Shown piece by piece: positions 1 through 11,573 of a DNA stretch of 64,000 bases; position 1 is the first letter of the stretch; the number at the start of each line of letters is the position of its first letter. Made by a program: the position numbers and the translations under genes. The DNA is from Eretmocerus hayati. Its lineage: Eukaryota > Arthropoda > Insecta > Hymenoptera > Aphelinidae. A model generated the notes under the pieces. That model was not told where the DNA came from. It saw only the letters and a program-made list of their open reading frames with translations, and made no database searches. The stretch is from positions 2,046,001-2,110,000 of the forward strand of contig CM056743.1 of the NCBI GenBank assembly GCA_029851415.1, given 5' to 3'.

Positions 1-208
1 ATGTCAATTACAATGCTCATTCTGGAACATTTTTGTAATTTGTTATAACTACCAACTCAATATATTAAAAATATGTGTCTATTCGTGAGATCGCACAACT
101 TTGATGGTATTAAAATACACTCATGAAATATCATTCGGATTTAATTTAGTTGTTCATCAATTTTCATTGCACAATGTTTAAGAAAAACTCAAAAAAAAAA
201 AAAAAATA

Positions 209-281
209 GACCGACCGGGATTCGACCCGCAGCCTTCCAGGTGATAGACGGATGTCATAACCACTCGGCTACCAACCGATC
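209..281 (-). tRNA. tRNA-like sequence (pseudogene or SINE head)
   Basis: Read on the minus strand there is an A-box-like TAGCCGAGTGG, a B-box-like GGGTCGAATCC, and a 7-base end pairing (GATCGGT with GTCGGTC, using wobbles). Three bases past the 3' end is a run of about 18 T, a strong RNA polymerase III terminator. The anticodon loop could be CTATCAC (anticodon ATC), but the anticodon and T stems are imperfect and the A box is displaced. A functional tRNA is therefore unlikely; a tRNA-derived SINE head or pseudogene fits better. Confidence 0.5.
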
Positions 282-283
282 TA

Positions 284-1339
284 CCAAGTTATGAACAAAA
301 GGTATACATAAGCCGCGCGCCCATGAGAGCTTGGGATTTGGGAAAGAGTTGATCAACGAGATAAATTCTGACTACTGGACTATGATATGCATGCATCACC
401 TACATCATCATAATAATAGAGCGATTTGTTTACGTCCACCCGCGATACGTAAACAAATCGTCTATATATGTGCTGGCCCGATCCTCGCTCCCGCGAATCA
501 CGTATGAGCGTCGCGGCACAAACGAGGCAGTCAGCCGCAGCAAAGATGAAGTCGGAACACAAATCGTGTTCTCACCTCACGAATGTCGGGAAGCCGGCGT
601 CGATTATGGGCAAGACTCATCAAACGTGGCGCGACCGCGGCATCTGTGATCTGACGCTATGTTTTATAGCAGAACGATTTCTCCGTGTATACCCGAACAT
701 GCGCGCGTCCGTGCATCGGCAAGCGCGGGCGGGCGCCGTTTCCTGAAATGAAAAGCGGAAAGAGCTCGAGAGCCAAGCAGAATCTGCTTGACAAGTAAAT
801 AGGTAGCTTCTGATGACGAATTCACGCCCTGTCTAATCCATACGATAGCTGTGAAACGACTCGACAAAATGATCTGAAAATTTGTATGCACATACTTGAA
901 TAGTTCTGCTTCCATACTGTGAAAGATTCGCACCAAAAAACAGTCTCGGAAAAATTAGAAAAATTACAACATTATGCATAGCTTTCGTGGGTTTCTCGCA
1001 TGGCGAGAATCGCGATCGATCCGCGAGCTTCAATTTCCGACATGCGAGGAAGTTTTACAGTTTTCACCTTTTATAAAACTCAAAGCGAGAGAAATGTTCG
1101 GACTTGTCTAAATTATGTAGGGTCTGAATTTATTGACTTTCATCTATTCGTACGGATTTCTCACTTTATACGACATGGATGAAATATAATAGATACGCAG
1201 TGACAAGAATTTTGGGCTCTGACAAGCTAGAAAATACCAACACAACTCTGTTTCAAAACTCACAGGCTGACCATGATAATAGCATTCATCATCCATTCAA
1301 ATTTTTCGCGATACATTTACTTCGTCATTTTTCTGCTCG
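284..1339. other. no gene recognised; CpG-rich patch
   Basis: No convincing gene. About 440-760 is markedly GC- and CpG-rich against AT-rich flanks and could be a promoter or exon remnant. Short overlapping frames on both strands show no recognisable protein. Confidence 0.4.
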
Positions 1340-3185
1340 CGTCCGCCCCGACCAGCAAATTTCTATAGGTTCTTTCCGAGCTAAACCGCGAAATCACCCT
1401 GGAGCGTTAGGCTACACGAGGCGTTCGAGCGACTCTTCCGCCTATCTGATGCTGTTGTGGAATTTTCCTCCGTAGGGAGACTTGAGAAAATGATCACAAG
1501 TCATCGTGATGATCATTGATGATTTATCTTATTGATAAGATCTTTTGCAAACCATAGGCCCTTTCTGAGTTATATCGCGGAATTATCCTGGAGCGTTGGG
1601 CTACACTAGGCGCCCGAGAGATTTTTTCGTCTGTCTGATGCTTTCAAGAAACTGTGTTCCTTTGAGAAATGCAGGATTCAATCACGAATCGTCCCTCACA
1701 TGAAGGTTATTCATGATTTATCTCTCAGATAAGATGTTCTACAAATAATAGCTTCTTCATGAGCTAAACCGCAGAATCACCCTCGAGCGTTAGGCTTCAC
1801 GAGGCGCTCGAGCGACTCTTTCGCCTGTCTGATGCTTTCGAGAAACTGTGTTCCTTCGAGAAATGCAGGAAACAATCACGAATCGTCCCTTACATGAAGG
1901 TTATTCATGATTTATCTCTCTGATAAGATGTTGTACAAGTAATAGTCTCTTTCTGAGCTAAACCGCAAAATCACCCTGGAGCGTCAGGCTACACGAGGCG
2001 CTCGAGCGACTCTTTCGCCTGTCTGATGCTGGTGTGGAATTTTCCTCCGTAGGGAGACTTGAGAAAATGATCACAAGTCATCCCCCACATGATGATCGTT
2101 GATAATTTATCTGATTGATATAATCTTTTGCAAATCATAGACCCTTTCTGAGTTGTATCGCAAAATCACCCTCGAGCGTCAGGCTACACGAGGCGCTCGG
2201 GCGACTCTTTCGCCTGTCTGATGCTGGTGTGGAATTTTCCTCCGTAGGGAGACTTGAGAAAATGATCACAAGTCATCCCCCACATGATGATCGTTGATAA
2301 TTTATCTGATTGATATAATCTTTTGCAAATCATAGACCCTTTCTGAGTTGTATCGCAAAATCACCCTCGAGCGTCAGGCTACACGAGGCGCTCGAGCGAC
2401 TCTTTCGCCTGTCTGATGCTTTCAAGAAACTGTGTTCCTTTGAGAAATGCATGAAACAATCACGAATCAGTCCTCACATGAAGGTTATTCATGATTTATC
2501 TCTCTGATAATATGTTGTACAAATGATAGCTTCTTCAGGAGCTGAACCGCAAAATCACCCTCGAGCGTCAGGCTACACGAGGCGCTCGGGCGACTCTTTC
2601 GCCTGTCTGATGCTGGTGTGGAATTTTCCTCCGTAGGGAGACTTGAGAAAATGATCACAAGTCATCCCCCACATGATGATCGTTGATAATTTATCTGATT
2701 GATATAATCTTTTGCAAATCATAGACCCTTTCTGAGTTGTATCGCAAAATCACCCTCGAGCGTCAGGCTACACGAGGCGCTCGGGCGACTCTTTCGCCTG
2801 TCTGATGCTGGTGTGGAATTTTCCTCCGTAGGGGGACTTGAGAAAATGATCACAAGTCATCCCCCACATGATGATCGTTGATGATTTATCTTATTGATAA
2901 GATCTTTTGCAAATCATAGACCCTTTCTGAGTTGTATCGCAAAATCACCCTCGAGCGTCAGGCTACACGAGGCGCTCGGGCGACTCTTTCGCCTGTCTGA
3001 TGCTGGTGTGGAATTTTCCTCCGTAGGGGGACTTGAGAAAATGATCACAAGTCATCCCCCACATGATGATCGTTGATGATTTATCTGATTGATATAATCT
3101 TTTGCAAATCATAGACCCTTTCTGAGTTGTATCGCAAAATCACCCTCGAGCGTCAGGCTACACGAGGCGCTCGAACGACTCATTA
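1340..3185 (+). repeat. ~195-bp tandem satellite, about 10 units
   Basis: The anchor CTCGAGCG or CTGGAGCG recurs at about 1399, 1590, 1782, 1976, 2171, 2366, 2560, 2755, 2950 and 3145, a spacing of 191-195 bases. Units have a shared half (anchor, TCAGGCTACACGAGGCGCTC, then TTTCGCCTGTCTGATGCT) and one of two alternative halves. Type A continues GGTGTGGAATTTTCC and type B continues TTCAAGAAACTGTGTTCC. Type A dominates the 3' part and is nearly identical between neighbours, which suggests recent homogenisation there; the first units are more diverged. Confidence 0.9.
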
Positions 3186-3465
3186 TATAGAGGACCGCGG
3201 ATCTATCCTCGGGAAACGGTTTACTCGAATCGCACGATCTCCTGTTTTGGCATTCTGGTCCTGATACAGGAACAAGCTTCGAATTTGCAAATTCTCAACT
3301 GTCGAGTGGCTGGGTAAAATGCCTAAAAATCTGGGATTTCCCCTCATATCGTAGTTGAAATTGAGATATCAAATCAATCTACTTGCAGAAATGTACAAAT
3401 TTACAGGTTATTATAATCAATTACACTAATTATTGAAAGAAAATATAATATAAGTACTAAATCAT

Positions 3466-3681
3466 GTATTTTCGAAAGCGGCGCGCCGCTGCGCACGCTG
3501 GTATAGCAGCCAAGCATGCTATACCGGCACCCAAAATGGCCGCCGCCAGCCCTCGCATCAGGTTATTTACACGGCTTCCTGGTGCTCGCGTTTCGTCGTG
3601 GAGTGGTGTTTGAGTGTTCCGTGTGTGTCAGTGTATGCTGTGCTCCATTAGGAACCTGCGGCATCGTTGCCGAGGCGTGAC
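3466..3681 (+). promoter_or_regulatory. CpG-rich promoter or 5' leader candidate
   Basis: This abruptly GC-rich block contains AAAATGGCCGCC, which resembles a YY1/Pho-type site, and leads into an exon ending in a strong donor (GTGAGT at 3755). A short frame starts at that ATGG but ends within 22 codons, so it would be at most an upstream ORF. No TATA box is evident. The promoter role is inferred from base composition and the downstream splice sites. Confidence 0.35.
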
Positions 3682-4795
3682 ATGGGACGGAGCCTGAGCT
3701 GTCTGCGAGACAACCAGCGTCTGCTCGAGCCAGCAAAACCGGGTTGTGTATATCGTGAGTAATTTTTCATTCGATAATTTTAATTAACAATTATCGACCG
3801 TCGCACCTGCGCTAGGTTTTTTTCTTCAACATGAGTACCCCAGGGAAACTGGAAAAGCCGTACTCACCATGTACTCTGCGTTACAACAGGGCACTGTTTT
3901 ACCATGCATTAGCATGGACTGCATGTAAACAAAGATGAATTTTTTTATCAGTCTCATTGATTTGGGACTGAATGACCAATTTTTTGTACTTAAATGATTA
4001 TGAAAAATCCAATCTTTTCAATGAACTAACTCTCATGTAGCTAGCTAAACTATATCTAATATTTTCCTTGTTGCAGGTATTACGGAAACTGAGAAACGAG
4101 GTATGGCTCAAAGGGCGAACTTGGTTTGGTGTTGTTTAGAGATAGGGTAATCATCTCCATTGATTTTGCCTTCCTCCAGCAACAATGTAAGGTCCTTTTT
4201 ATACCTTTCTTATCATGTTTTACCTTAAACTGCCCATAATCACTATCTGAGACCTCTATTTGGAGTAGTCTGGGTTTCGGTTCTATGAGAGGGTCTCTCT
4301 CGGATTTGATCAATATAAATGAAATACTATACCAAAATGATTCTAATTGAATTCGTACTTTTTCCAGGTCTACCTGGATACTCTGGGAAGATCAGTGAGG
4401 CAAATCTACATGTGGAGACCACCTCCAAGGGTGTACCAAGGAGATCCGTTGTGGGGCAACCAACATCAAAGTTCAAGGTAAGACTTTTTCTTATAGTTTA
4501 AGATAATTATCATGTAGAATGAATGACTTATCATAACAATAGTGAGTTATCTTAACCTAGAGGCTCCACATGGAATTAATTTGTTTTTTTTTCAGATTTT
4601 GGTCTTTGCCATTTTTATGGCAGAGACTGAAGAAAAAATGAAATACTAATTCTTTTGACCTCTACAGGACTTACAAATCTTGGGAATCTTGGCCAATGAA
4701 TCAGTTACCTGACAATGTGAGATGGAAAAAGGAATATTATCAAAGCAACAAAGGCTGGCCTTCGTCGAGGGAAATCAACTTGTTCGACAAACTGT
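3682..4795 (+). CDS. candidate four-exon gene, product unrecognised
   Basis: Splice-compatible exons are 3682-3754 (donor GTGAGT), 4077-4100 (acceptor TTGCAG, donor GTATGG), 4368-4477 (TTTCCAG, GTAAGA) and 4668-4795 (CTACAG, GTGAGT). Two frames stay open across the junctions. The frame from the ATG at 3682 gives an 83-residue product starting MGRSLSCLRDNQ and ending at 4712. A second frame without an ATG in exon 1 stays open through exon 4 and is rich in W, Y, R and P (for example MWRPPPRVYQGDPLWG in exon 3 and YKSWESWP in exon 4); it looks more protein-like. It could be a short-protein gene, the 5' part of a longer gene using another first exon, or a spliced noncoding RNA. I do not recognise the product. 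The junctions agree with each other, but all are predicted from motifs only. Confidence 0.35.
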
Positions 4796-4899
4796 GTGAG
4801 TTTTTATCTCGCACAACCAAGGTATTTTGCCAATTAAATATTCTCGCCTTCTTTTTACTCAATAATCTTGAATCATTTATTTTTCTGTGAACTAATTAA

Positions 4900-7310
4900 A
4901 TCTTTTTTCTTTTAATCATAATAATATAAAATCAAATCATATAAAAAAAGGAAAATTAACATAAATGGGACAATTAAATCTTCAACTCTTCCTCGTTCGA
5001 AATGAAAAGTAAACTTCAAAAATTATTCACAAAATTGAACCGTTGCAAGCTATTTCATATGACCTGATGGATCATGTACGTCAAACTCAATTTCTATTTT
5101 TCTTTGCTAGTCAGCTCTCATGACTACTTTTTCAAGCTCTCTGTACAATTGCGATTCATAATTTGGAGCCTGGAGTAGCTTCTGCTTTTACAAATTCAAA
5201 TTTGTTGCCAGGTTGTACAAGGAACTAGTGCATTAGGAACTATTCTAGAATATTAATCACAGCTGTATGCGGTCTCGTACAGGGATACCATGATATACGA
5301 AGCATAATTTATAACTGAATAATAATAACTTCACTTCTTCCACTTTGTTTCAAACTAAAACCCACCATTAGCCACTATCTTAGGAAGTTGAGAACCGATT
5401 ATGATGATTTTCTATGCATAAGTTGAGTACACGGGAGTACTGTGAGAATATCTTATCATTTCACAATTACAGTCCAATCTCAACCGTGACCTTGGTTTCC
5501 AGGTTGTCTGCAGCTAAAAGTATGGGAGGCGCTACTGAGTGACATCCCTCGATACTAACATTGTTGGGGAATGTATCCTGTTGCTCTTATTCATCAATGT
5601 TCAAGTAGCCATCTAGTTAATTAATTCTAAAATATTGATATTTGGTCCCAATAGAACGCAAGGCTATTCATTTTTCTACAGATGTGACCATCTCTATTTG
5701 AGATTTTCATTTTAGTTTCTCCACTAGCCACCCCTGTATGTATCAGAGTTGTGCTCATTTTCCAATGCTGGTGGATGTTGATGAGCTGGAGCAATTCCTC
5801 TTTTTTTGGTTCAAATTCAGAATTGATTTTTCTATTTTCTTGATGAGTTCCTGGCCGATTCATATGACTTTTCTTGCTTGAAACTGAAGAATACTCACTA
5901 TCTCACATCTATTGTCAAATCTGATTTACCTATAATGATTTCAGGTTGTCTGTTGAAAATGTCAGAATAGCGGTTGTTGGGACATGAAATTCATTCATCG
6001 AGGGAGGTACTTCATTCGAAAAGCTCTTTTCGGAGATTCATGATGAGGGTAGTATACTGTTGCTCTGATCATTGAAAGACTCTATAAATATTCATCACCA
6101 GGGAACCAATTTCTGATTACTCAGCACAAGGTTGCTCGTTCGATAGGTTTATTCATCATCTTCATAGAACTCATCATTTTATTCTCTTCACCAACCAATT
6201 TTCATATTTTCTAGCTCTCGTTTTCCCTTCAAGTGTCATCCAGGAATAGAGACCTAGAGCAAGTATTGGATTCATCTTATATTAGTAAAAATGAACTCTC
6301 AATCTCACATCTTTCCAAAAAGTTCCAGATCTAGTTCCATGTATTAGCCCGCAACGAAGTCTAAAAATATCGATCATTCTATTACTTGTGATTGAAAATT
6401 CAACTGAATATCATGGTAACAGGTTACTGTAGAAAAAATCTGTGTATAATTGGTTCATCAAAGTGTCATAGCTTATGAGACAATCGAATGAGAAACACTC
6501 AGTCGCACTTCATCTTTATTATACAGCATAGAAACAAGAACTTGAAAAGAAGTTCATTACGATATGTTACAGGCTTGATTGTTCTCATAGGGAACTACAT
6601 AAAAGTTTGCCTCACAGGTCTTATTAATTGCAAAGAAATGAGCTTGAATAGAGCTAGAAAAAAAAGGTAACACGTGCATCATTTCTCATACAATTATTAG
6701 TGAACTGCTTGCATAGAGCAAGAGGCGAAGACTGATGCCGAAGTTCTACTCTATACTTTGATGCAAATGCATAAATAAAATGATTTTAATAGGGCACATC
6801 GTTGATCACACTGTTTATTGTTTGTACAGAGCAACATGGAAATTGAGCTACAAGAGAGCTATGAATTCTCCTAGTTAACCCCCACGGACTACTCCCGAAT
6901 TAGTTGAACTATTTATGATCTTGATTTCGAGGAATAGTTTGATGAAAAAATTCATTTCAGGTTTCCAACAAAAGAAATATTAAAATGTTTCAATCAAATA
7001 CATCTTATTAGCTGCCCAGGATTCTCGGTACTTATAGAGGGTAGAGCACTCTGTTTGAATAGAGCAATTTCTGGTTTGATAATCTTCGACCCTTGATCCT
7101 AAATTGAAGAGGATGTAGAGCCTACTGGGGACGCATCAGCAAGAAAGTGCTTTTCTTGAAAGTTTCTCGTAGAGCGTAATCATTACAGAAAAGTTGGGTT
7201 GCGTGAAGAATGTTGCTAGAGACTAATGACAGAGAAGAGCTTGCCTCTCGATTCTAACAAATAATTATTTTTTTCTCAATAATTTTTTCTGTTTTGCTTA
7301 TGTGGTAATC
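4900..7310. other. no gene recognised; AT-rich, exon-like acceptors
   Basis: AT-rich sequence downstream of the candidate spliced gene. Several pyrimidine-AG motifs are followed by GTTG (about 5211, 5503, 5944), and phrases of the type ATAGAGCAA recur near 6653, 6715, 7058 and 7173. No frame resembles a known protein. It could hold introns or noncoding exons of the upstream locus. Confidence 0.3.
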
Positions 7311-7321
7311 TCAATTGGAAC

Positions 7322-7387
7322 GGTGGCGCCATCTGTTGATCTCTCGCGTCAACTTTTTGAAGCTCGATGTTTACAGTGGCGCCACCT
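7322..7387 (-). promoter_or_regulatory. two CTCF-like GGCGCC motifs
   Basis: AGATGGCGCCACC (7322-7334) and AGGTGGCGCCACT (7375-7387), both read on the minus strand, lie 53 bases apart in the same orientation. They match the AG[AG]TGGCGC core reported for insect CTCF-type insulator sites. The match is by eye. The near-palindromic core GGCGCC also makes another GC-box factor possible. Confidence 0.35.
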
Positions 7388-7399
7388 GGAACTAACTAG

Positions 7400-8299
7400 A
7401 CCCCATTCAATATGGCGAGAGTGTACGGACTCGCCTTAAGATTGATTAGACAAAAATATGCTATGGGCGGGACTACGGTAGCTGGCTAACTCTTCGACAT
7501 ATGCTCAGGAGAAACCTCAGGAATCCAAGTTATGATTTTTCAACTTATTCTAAATGTTTCTCTGTACAACTCAAAAGTCTCAGGGACATGGATAGTATTT
7601 AGAGTTAACCTGTGGATCGAAAGTTTTCATACAAAATAATCGCATTCTCCCTCATCTTATCCTTTATATCATCATCTGATGATACTTACATGATAAATCG
7701 GGAGAGAGATGACTTTCTATAAACTCCCATGATGTAGCAAACATCTATTCCGGAGAGAGTCTAGTGGGAGATTCTATCGTGATAGTATTTGCCGTAGAAT
7801 CTCTAGCCGACATTATTTACAGTTTATTTTTCATTTCATTCTAGAAAACCACGGGACGTTTGTCCCATTCCACAGAAAGAAATATGATGCTTAGACGCAC
7901 GGTAGCATTAGTTCTTATGACTAAATTCAAACATGATAGTATAAATCGATCATGGATCATAACTTGATTGCAAGTCGACGAAGAATAGAAGAATCAATGA
8001 ATTACCAAAAAATCGTCAACTAACAATTCAAAAACGAAAACTCAACAACAAAATATTCATCATTGGGAAACAGATGGATGAGAAAAAGAATGTTTTCAAC
8101 CAAAACTTTGATTGTGATATGCTCTAACCTTTAATTACTAAAGTGAATTTTTGCACGTTTTAATATCCTTACCGATTGAAATTTCTTCGATTGAATGCCA
8201 AAATACAGTGCATTGCCTTTCTGTAGCTTTTACTCTAGAATACTGTGAAAGTAGACGTTCAAATCAATTACCGCATTGCAATGGTTCAAGATTTTCAAG

Positions 8300-8333
<34 letters not shown>

Positions 8334-8340
8334 ATTAGTA
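7400..8340. other. no gene recognised
   Basis: AT-rich sequence with no supportable gene. An (AT)n microsatellite lies at about 8304-8330, immediately left of the foldback element. Confidence 0.5.
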
Positions 8341-8344
8341 ATTA

Positions 8345-8867
8345 GGTAGTTGTACACTAAACCTGAAAATACAGTCAAATCTCCGGTCGCACGGACAGCT
8401 CTGGTCGCATCAAAACTGTTCGCTAACCGGAGGTGTCCGTTAATCAGAAGTTCATTTCTGTAATTGTACTTCTGCTCGTCGCAAAAAATTGTCCGTTATT
8501 GAGAGGTGTCCGCTCATCGGGGGTATCCATTAAGGGAGATTCCATTGTATACCAAATAATCACCAAAGTTGGGGAGGATTTAGTTCAAGTATTAATGAAC
8601 ACCTGTGCCAAATTTCAGAATGATTGACCGTTTTGTTTTGGAGTGGTAGCCATCGAAAGTTCGTCACTTTTATCATTGCGTTTATATGAGAGTAGACGAT
8701 CCCATATGAGCGCAATGTTAAAGGTGACGAATTTTGATGACTACCACTCTGAAACGAAACGGTCAATCATCCTGAAATTCTGCGCAGGTGTTCCTTAACA
8801 CTTGAACTGAATTTTCACCAACTTTGGTGACATTCTGGTATACCTTGTATTTTAGTGTACAACTACC
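8345..8867. mobile_element. foldback MITE with nested insertion
   Basis: The termini are inverted copies of GGTAGTTGTACACTAAA, flanked by TTA on both sides (8342-8344 and 8868-8870), a possible 3-bp target duplication. Inside, about 120 bases from 8548 pair with about 120 bases ending near 8845, giving a long hairpin. The left arm is interrupted at 8372-8547 by a second element; without it the two arms align continuously. No coding capacity. Confidence 0.75.
8372..8547. mobile_element. nested pogo/Tigger-like MITE, TA duplication
   Basis: A 176-bp insertion with ends CAGTCAAATCTCC and GGAGATTCCATTG (imperfect inverted repeats), flanked by TA at 8370-8371 and 8548-8549. The interior carries repeated phrases such as GGAGGTGTCCGTTAATCAG, GAGGTGTCCGCTCATCGG and GTATCCATTAAGGGAG. 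TA target use and this terminus suit the pogo/Tigger branch of Tc1/mariner; that assignment is inference. Confidence 0.7.
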
Positions 8868-8870
8868 TTA

Positions 8871-9899
8871 AGGGTTAAAACACCTCAATAGCTACGGTTA
8901 TTTGCAGTAACACCACAAGACTCTTTCTAGTCGAAGTATTATGTGCCAGCAATGAATTTTGAAAGATCCTAGGTTATCACTAATGAACCAGAAATACTAC
9001 CATCATCACGGGAGGAAAACTTTGGTTCCGAAGATTTCTGTCCCATCGGGGAATGTCATCCACGTATGAAAACAGAGACATGGAATATGAAGGAAAAAAT
9101 CCACGTTATTGCTGTAAAGCTTGGCAATATGAAAAAAAAAAAGGACAATACACTCGATATGCTGTATGACGCAGAAACTTTTGTCCATGCAGAGTATTCA
9201 TAGAACGCAAAAGTTTGAATGCGCATTGAATTGTTGCAGTAAACCTGACACTCACTCCATTGAAGAATTCAGAGGCCGTTCACTATTCATCACTGCAGAT
9301 ATGCTAATAGAACTCTTCAAGTTATTGTTACAAACTGAGAGCTCATAAACATTTTAGGAAACCTCTCACGAAAGAAGCAATATCCCAAGATACTTGTCTC
9401 AAAAAATCACTCTGATTTTGAACCTTCACATTCGCCCCCTTGGTGTTTCATTATTCTGACTCTCTGAATGATTCGGAGTGGAAATCGCACCCAACTGAGT
9501 CGCAACTCGGCCTCTTGTCCACTGTCAGACTCGTTATTGGCACGACCTAATGACACTTCTGCATTCAGTTGTGGTATGAAGTCATGAGTGATCGAACGTC
9601 AATTATGTTTATGTTTCACATTTTGTTTCCTGTGTCATAATTGTGTATAACTTCACTCAACTTCAACCTCGAACTCAACATTGTCGATGTCCGATTGAGC
9701 CAATCCAAATCAATGACAGAATATTGCAAGGTACAACAGTAGTCCCTTGAACATGTTTTCCTCCATCAATTTGAAGCTCAAGTGATGGCACATCATTTGA
9801 CCACCCTGCGTTATTAGACTCGCACAAATAGTACCATCAAACGAAAGAAATCTCGAATTAAGATAATTAAAAGCCCAGCCAAAATTTGTCCATCAGCAT
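8871..9899. other. no gene recognised
   Basis: Nothing supportable beyond an A-rich run near 9129-9142. Confidence 0.5.
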
Positions 9900-9929
9900 C
9901 TTGCATATCGGGTTAACTGTGTAGAGGGG

Positions 9930-10420
9930 ATGAAGTGTGATGGAAGCCCGTATGGGTCATGGGTGGGTCGATGAGTGGGGAAGTGAATGGGTTAGTGGTC
10001 AGGTGGATGGATGGATGAGTGGACCGATGAATGAATGAGTAAATGAGATTTGAGGGATGAGCTGTAAGGAAGGAGTTATGTGAAAAGAGTTATGAGGAGT
10101 GAGTTATGAGGAGAGAGTCATGAGGAACGAGTCATGAGGAATGAGTCATGGGGAACGAGTTATGAGGAATGAGTTGTGAGGAATGAGTCGTGAGGAACGA
10201 GTCATGAGGAACGAGTTATGAAAAATGAGTTATGAGGAATGAGTTATGATGATTCAGCTATGAGGGGGGAGTTATGAGGAATCAGTCATGAGGAATGAGT
10301 TATGAAGGGTGAGTTGTGAGGGACGATTTATGAGGAACGAGCTGTAAGGAATGAGTTATGAGGAACGTCGTATGAGGAACGGGGTGTAAGGAACGAGATA
10401 TGAGGAACGAGATGTGGCAC
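9930..10420 (+). repeat. 14-bp GAGTTATGAGGAAC minisatellite
   Basis: From about 10075 the unit GAG[TC][TC]ATGAGGAA[CT] repeats head to tail with frequent single-base variants. The 9930-10075 stretch is a more degenerate GATGAGTGG-type lead-in. All apparent frames here are repeat artefacts. Confidence 0.85.
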
Positions 10421-10439
10421 TGGGAATAGAGTGGCTAGA

Positions 10440-10930
10440 ATCTCGTTCAAGTTGTGTGGTCTAATTCAGTGTAGTTCGTTTTAGTGCGGTCTGGTTAGGT
10501 TTTATTCGGTCTTGTTCGGTGAACTGGGGTATATTCGGGTCAAGATCGGCTAAATTCGGTCTCATTCGGTTAACTTTGGTCAAATTAGCTGTAGGTTAGT
10601 CTAGAACGGTCTAATTCGGTCTAGTTTGATCTAGTGTGGTCTTGTCCGATCTAATTTCTTTTAGTTGGGTCTAGTTCTTCCTAAATGAGTCTAATTCAGT
10701 CATTTGGATGCAGTCAAGTCTAATTCGGTAAAATTCAATTTGATTCGGTTCTCTTCATTCCGATCAAGTTTAGTTGGGTCCAGCTCGGCCCAGTTCGTCG
10801 TAGTTCGAACTAGTTTGATCTAGTTTGAGATAATTTGGACAAGCTCGGTCTTGTTTGGTCTACTGCGATCTAGTTTTGTCTAATTCGGCTTAGTTTGGTC
10901 TAATTAAAACTAGCTCATCAGTAAAATCTT
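10440..10930 (+). repeat. degenerate decanucleotide array (GGTCTAATTC type)
   Basis: About 490 bases built from a diverged 10-bp unit, GGTCTA[AG]TTC. The same unit occurs in the opposite orientation (TAGACCGAAT) at 61.76-62.15 and 63.54-63.74 kb. Confidence 0.8.
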
Positions 10931-10955
10931 CTACACTGCTATTAATACTCCGTGG

Positions 10956-11107
10956 TAGGGTCCCTAGAAGGGGGTCTCGACACGGTCCGCCATATTCAGA
11001 CAAATCCGGTAGATATAGGTATACAAAAAATATTGGTTTGTCTGAATATGGCGGCGATTTACCCAGGGGTGGGAGAACCGTGTCGAGACCCCCTTCTAGT
11101 GACCCTA
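10956..11107. mobile_element. hAT-type MITE with perfect 8-bp duplication
   Basis: A 152-bp element with ends TAGGGTCCCTAGAAGGGGG and its near-perfect inverse, flanked by CTCCGTGG at 10948-10955 and 11108-11115. Eight-base duplications and a TAGGG terminus are typical of hAT elements. The inner arms both carry CCGCCATATTCAGACAAA, but the right arm has about 22 extra bases. Too short to code. Confidence 0.85.
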
Positions 11108-11429
11108 CTCCGTGGTCACCCGAGGGTTAATGTCAATGGTGCAGTCGCCGCGGGCTGAGAATCAGTCCGAGTCTCTGGTATCATGCAAGGTCTTTAATTC
11201 ATTCCTATGCCACAAAGATAACAGCGCTCAACTTGTGGATCAACTCTCAACCTTCAGGTTACCAACGACTATTAATACCAGTCTGATAATACGGGCATTC
11301 AATTTAGACAAGACAGCCGTTTCGAAAATTGAGGAACAATATATCCAAATTTTTTAATTCTATATATCTCTCAGCAGGTATAACTCAAGATAATACAAAT
11401 CTTGCAAACTTCATGATAAACTTCTACCT

Positions 11430-11573
11430 GGCGTCTTGAACCAATCACCAATCATCATTTTATAACCATTATTATTGAACTACAAAAGCACTTCAGGAGC
11501 CTCTGACTTATCAAGGACATTTACAAGCCGAACGAACGGTAGCGAGTGCGGCAATAACGCTAGTATTAATGAA
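11430..11573 (+). repeat. dispersed repeat R, copy 1
   Basis: Matches the reverse complement of 61358-61490, including ACATTTACAAGCCGAACGA, GGTAGCGAGT and ending at GCTAGT. Both copies lie about 0.3-0.5 kb from a decanucleotide array, in mirror-image order. Class unknown. Confidence 0.6.

Noticed and set aside
1340..3185. CRISPR-like regular repeats
   Set aside because: Units are contiguous ~195-bp tandem copies with no unique spacers, in a eukaryotic context.
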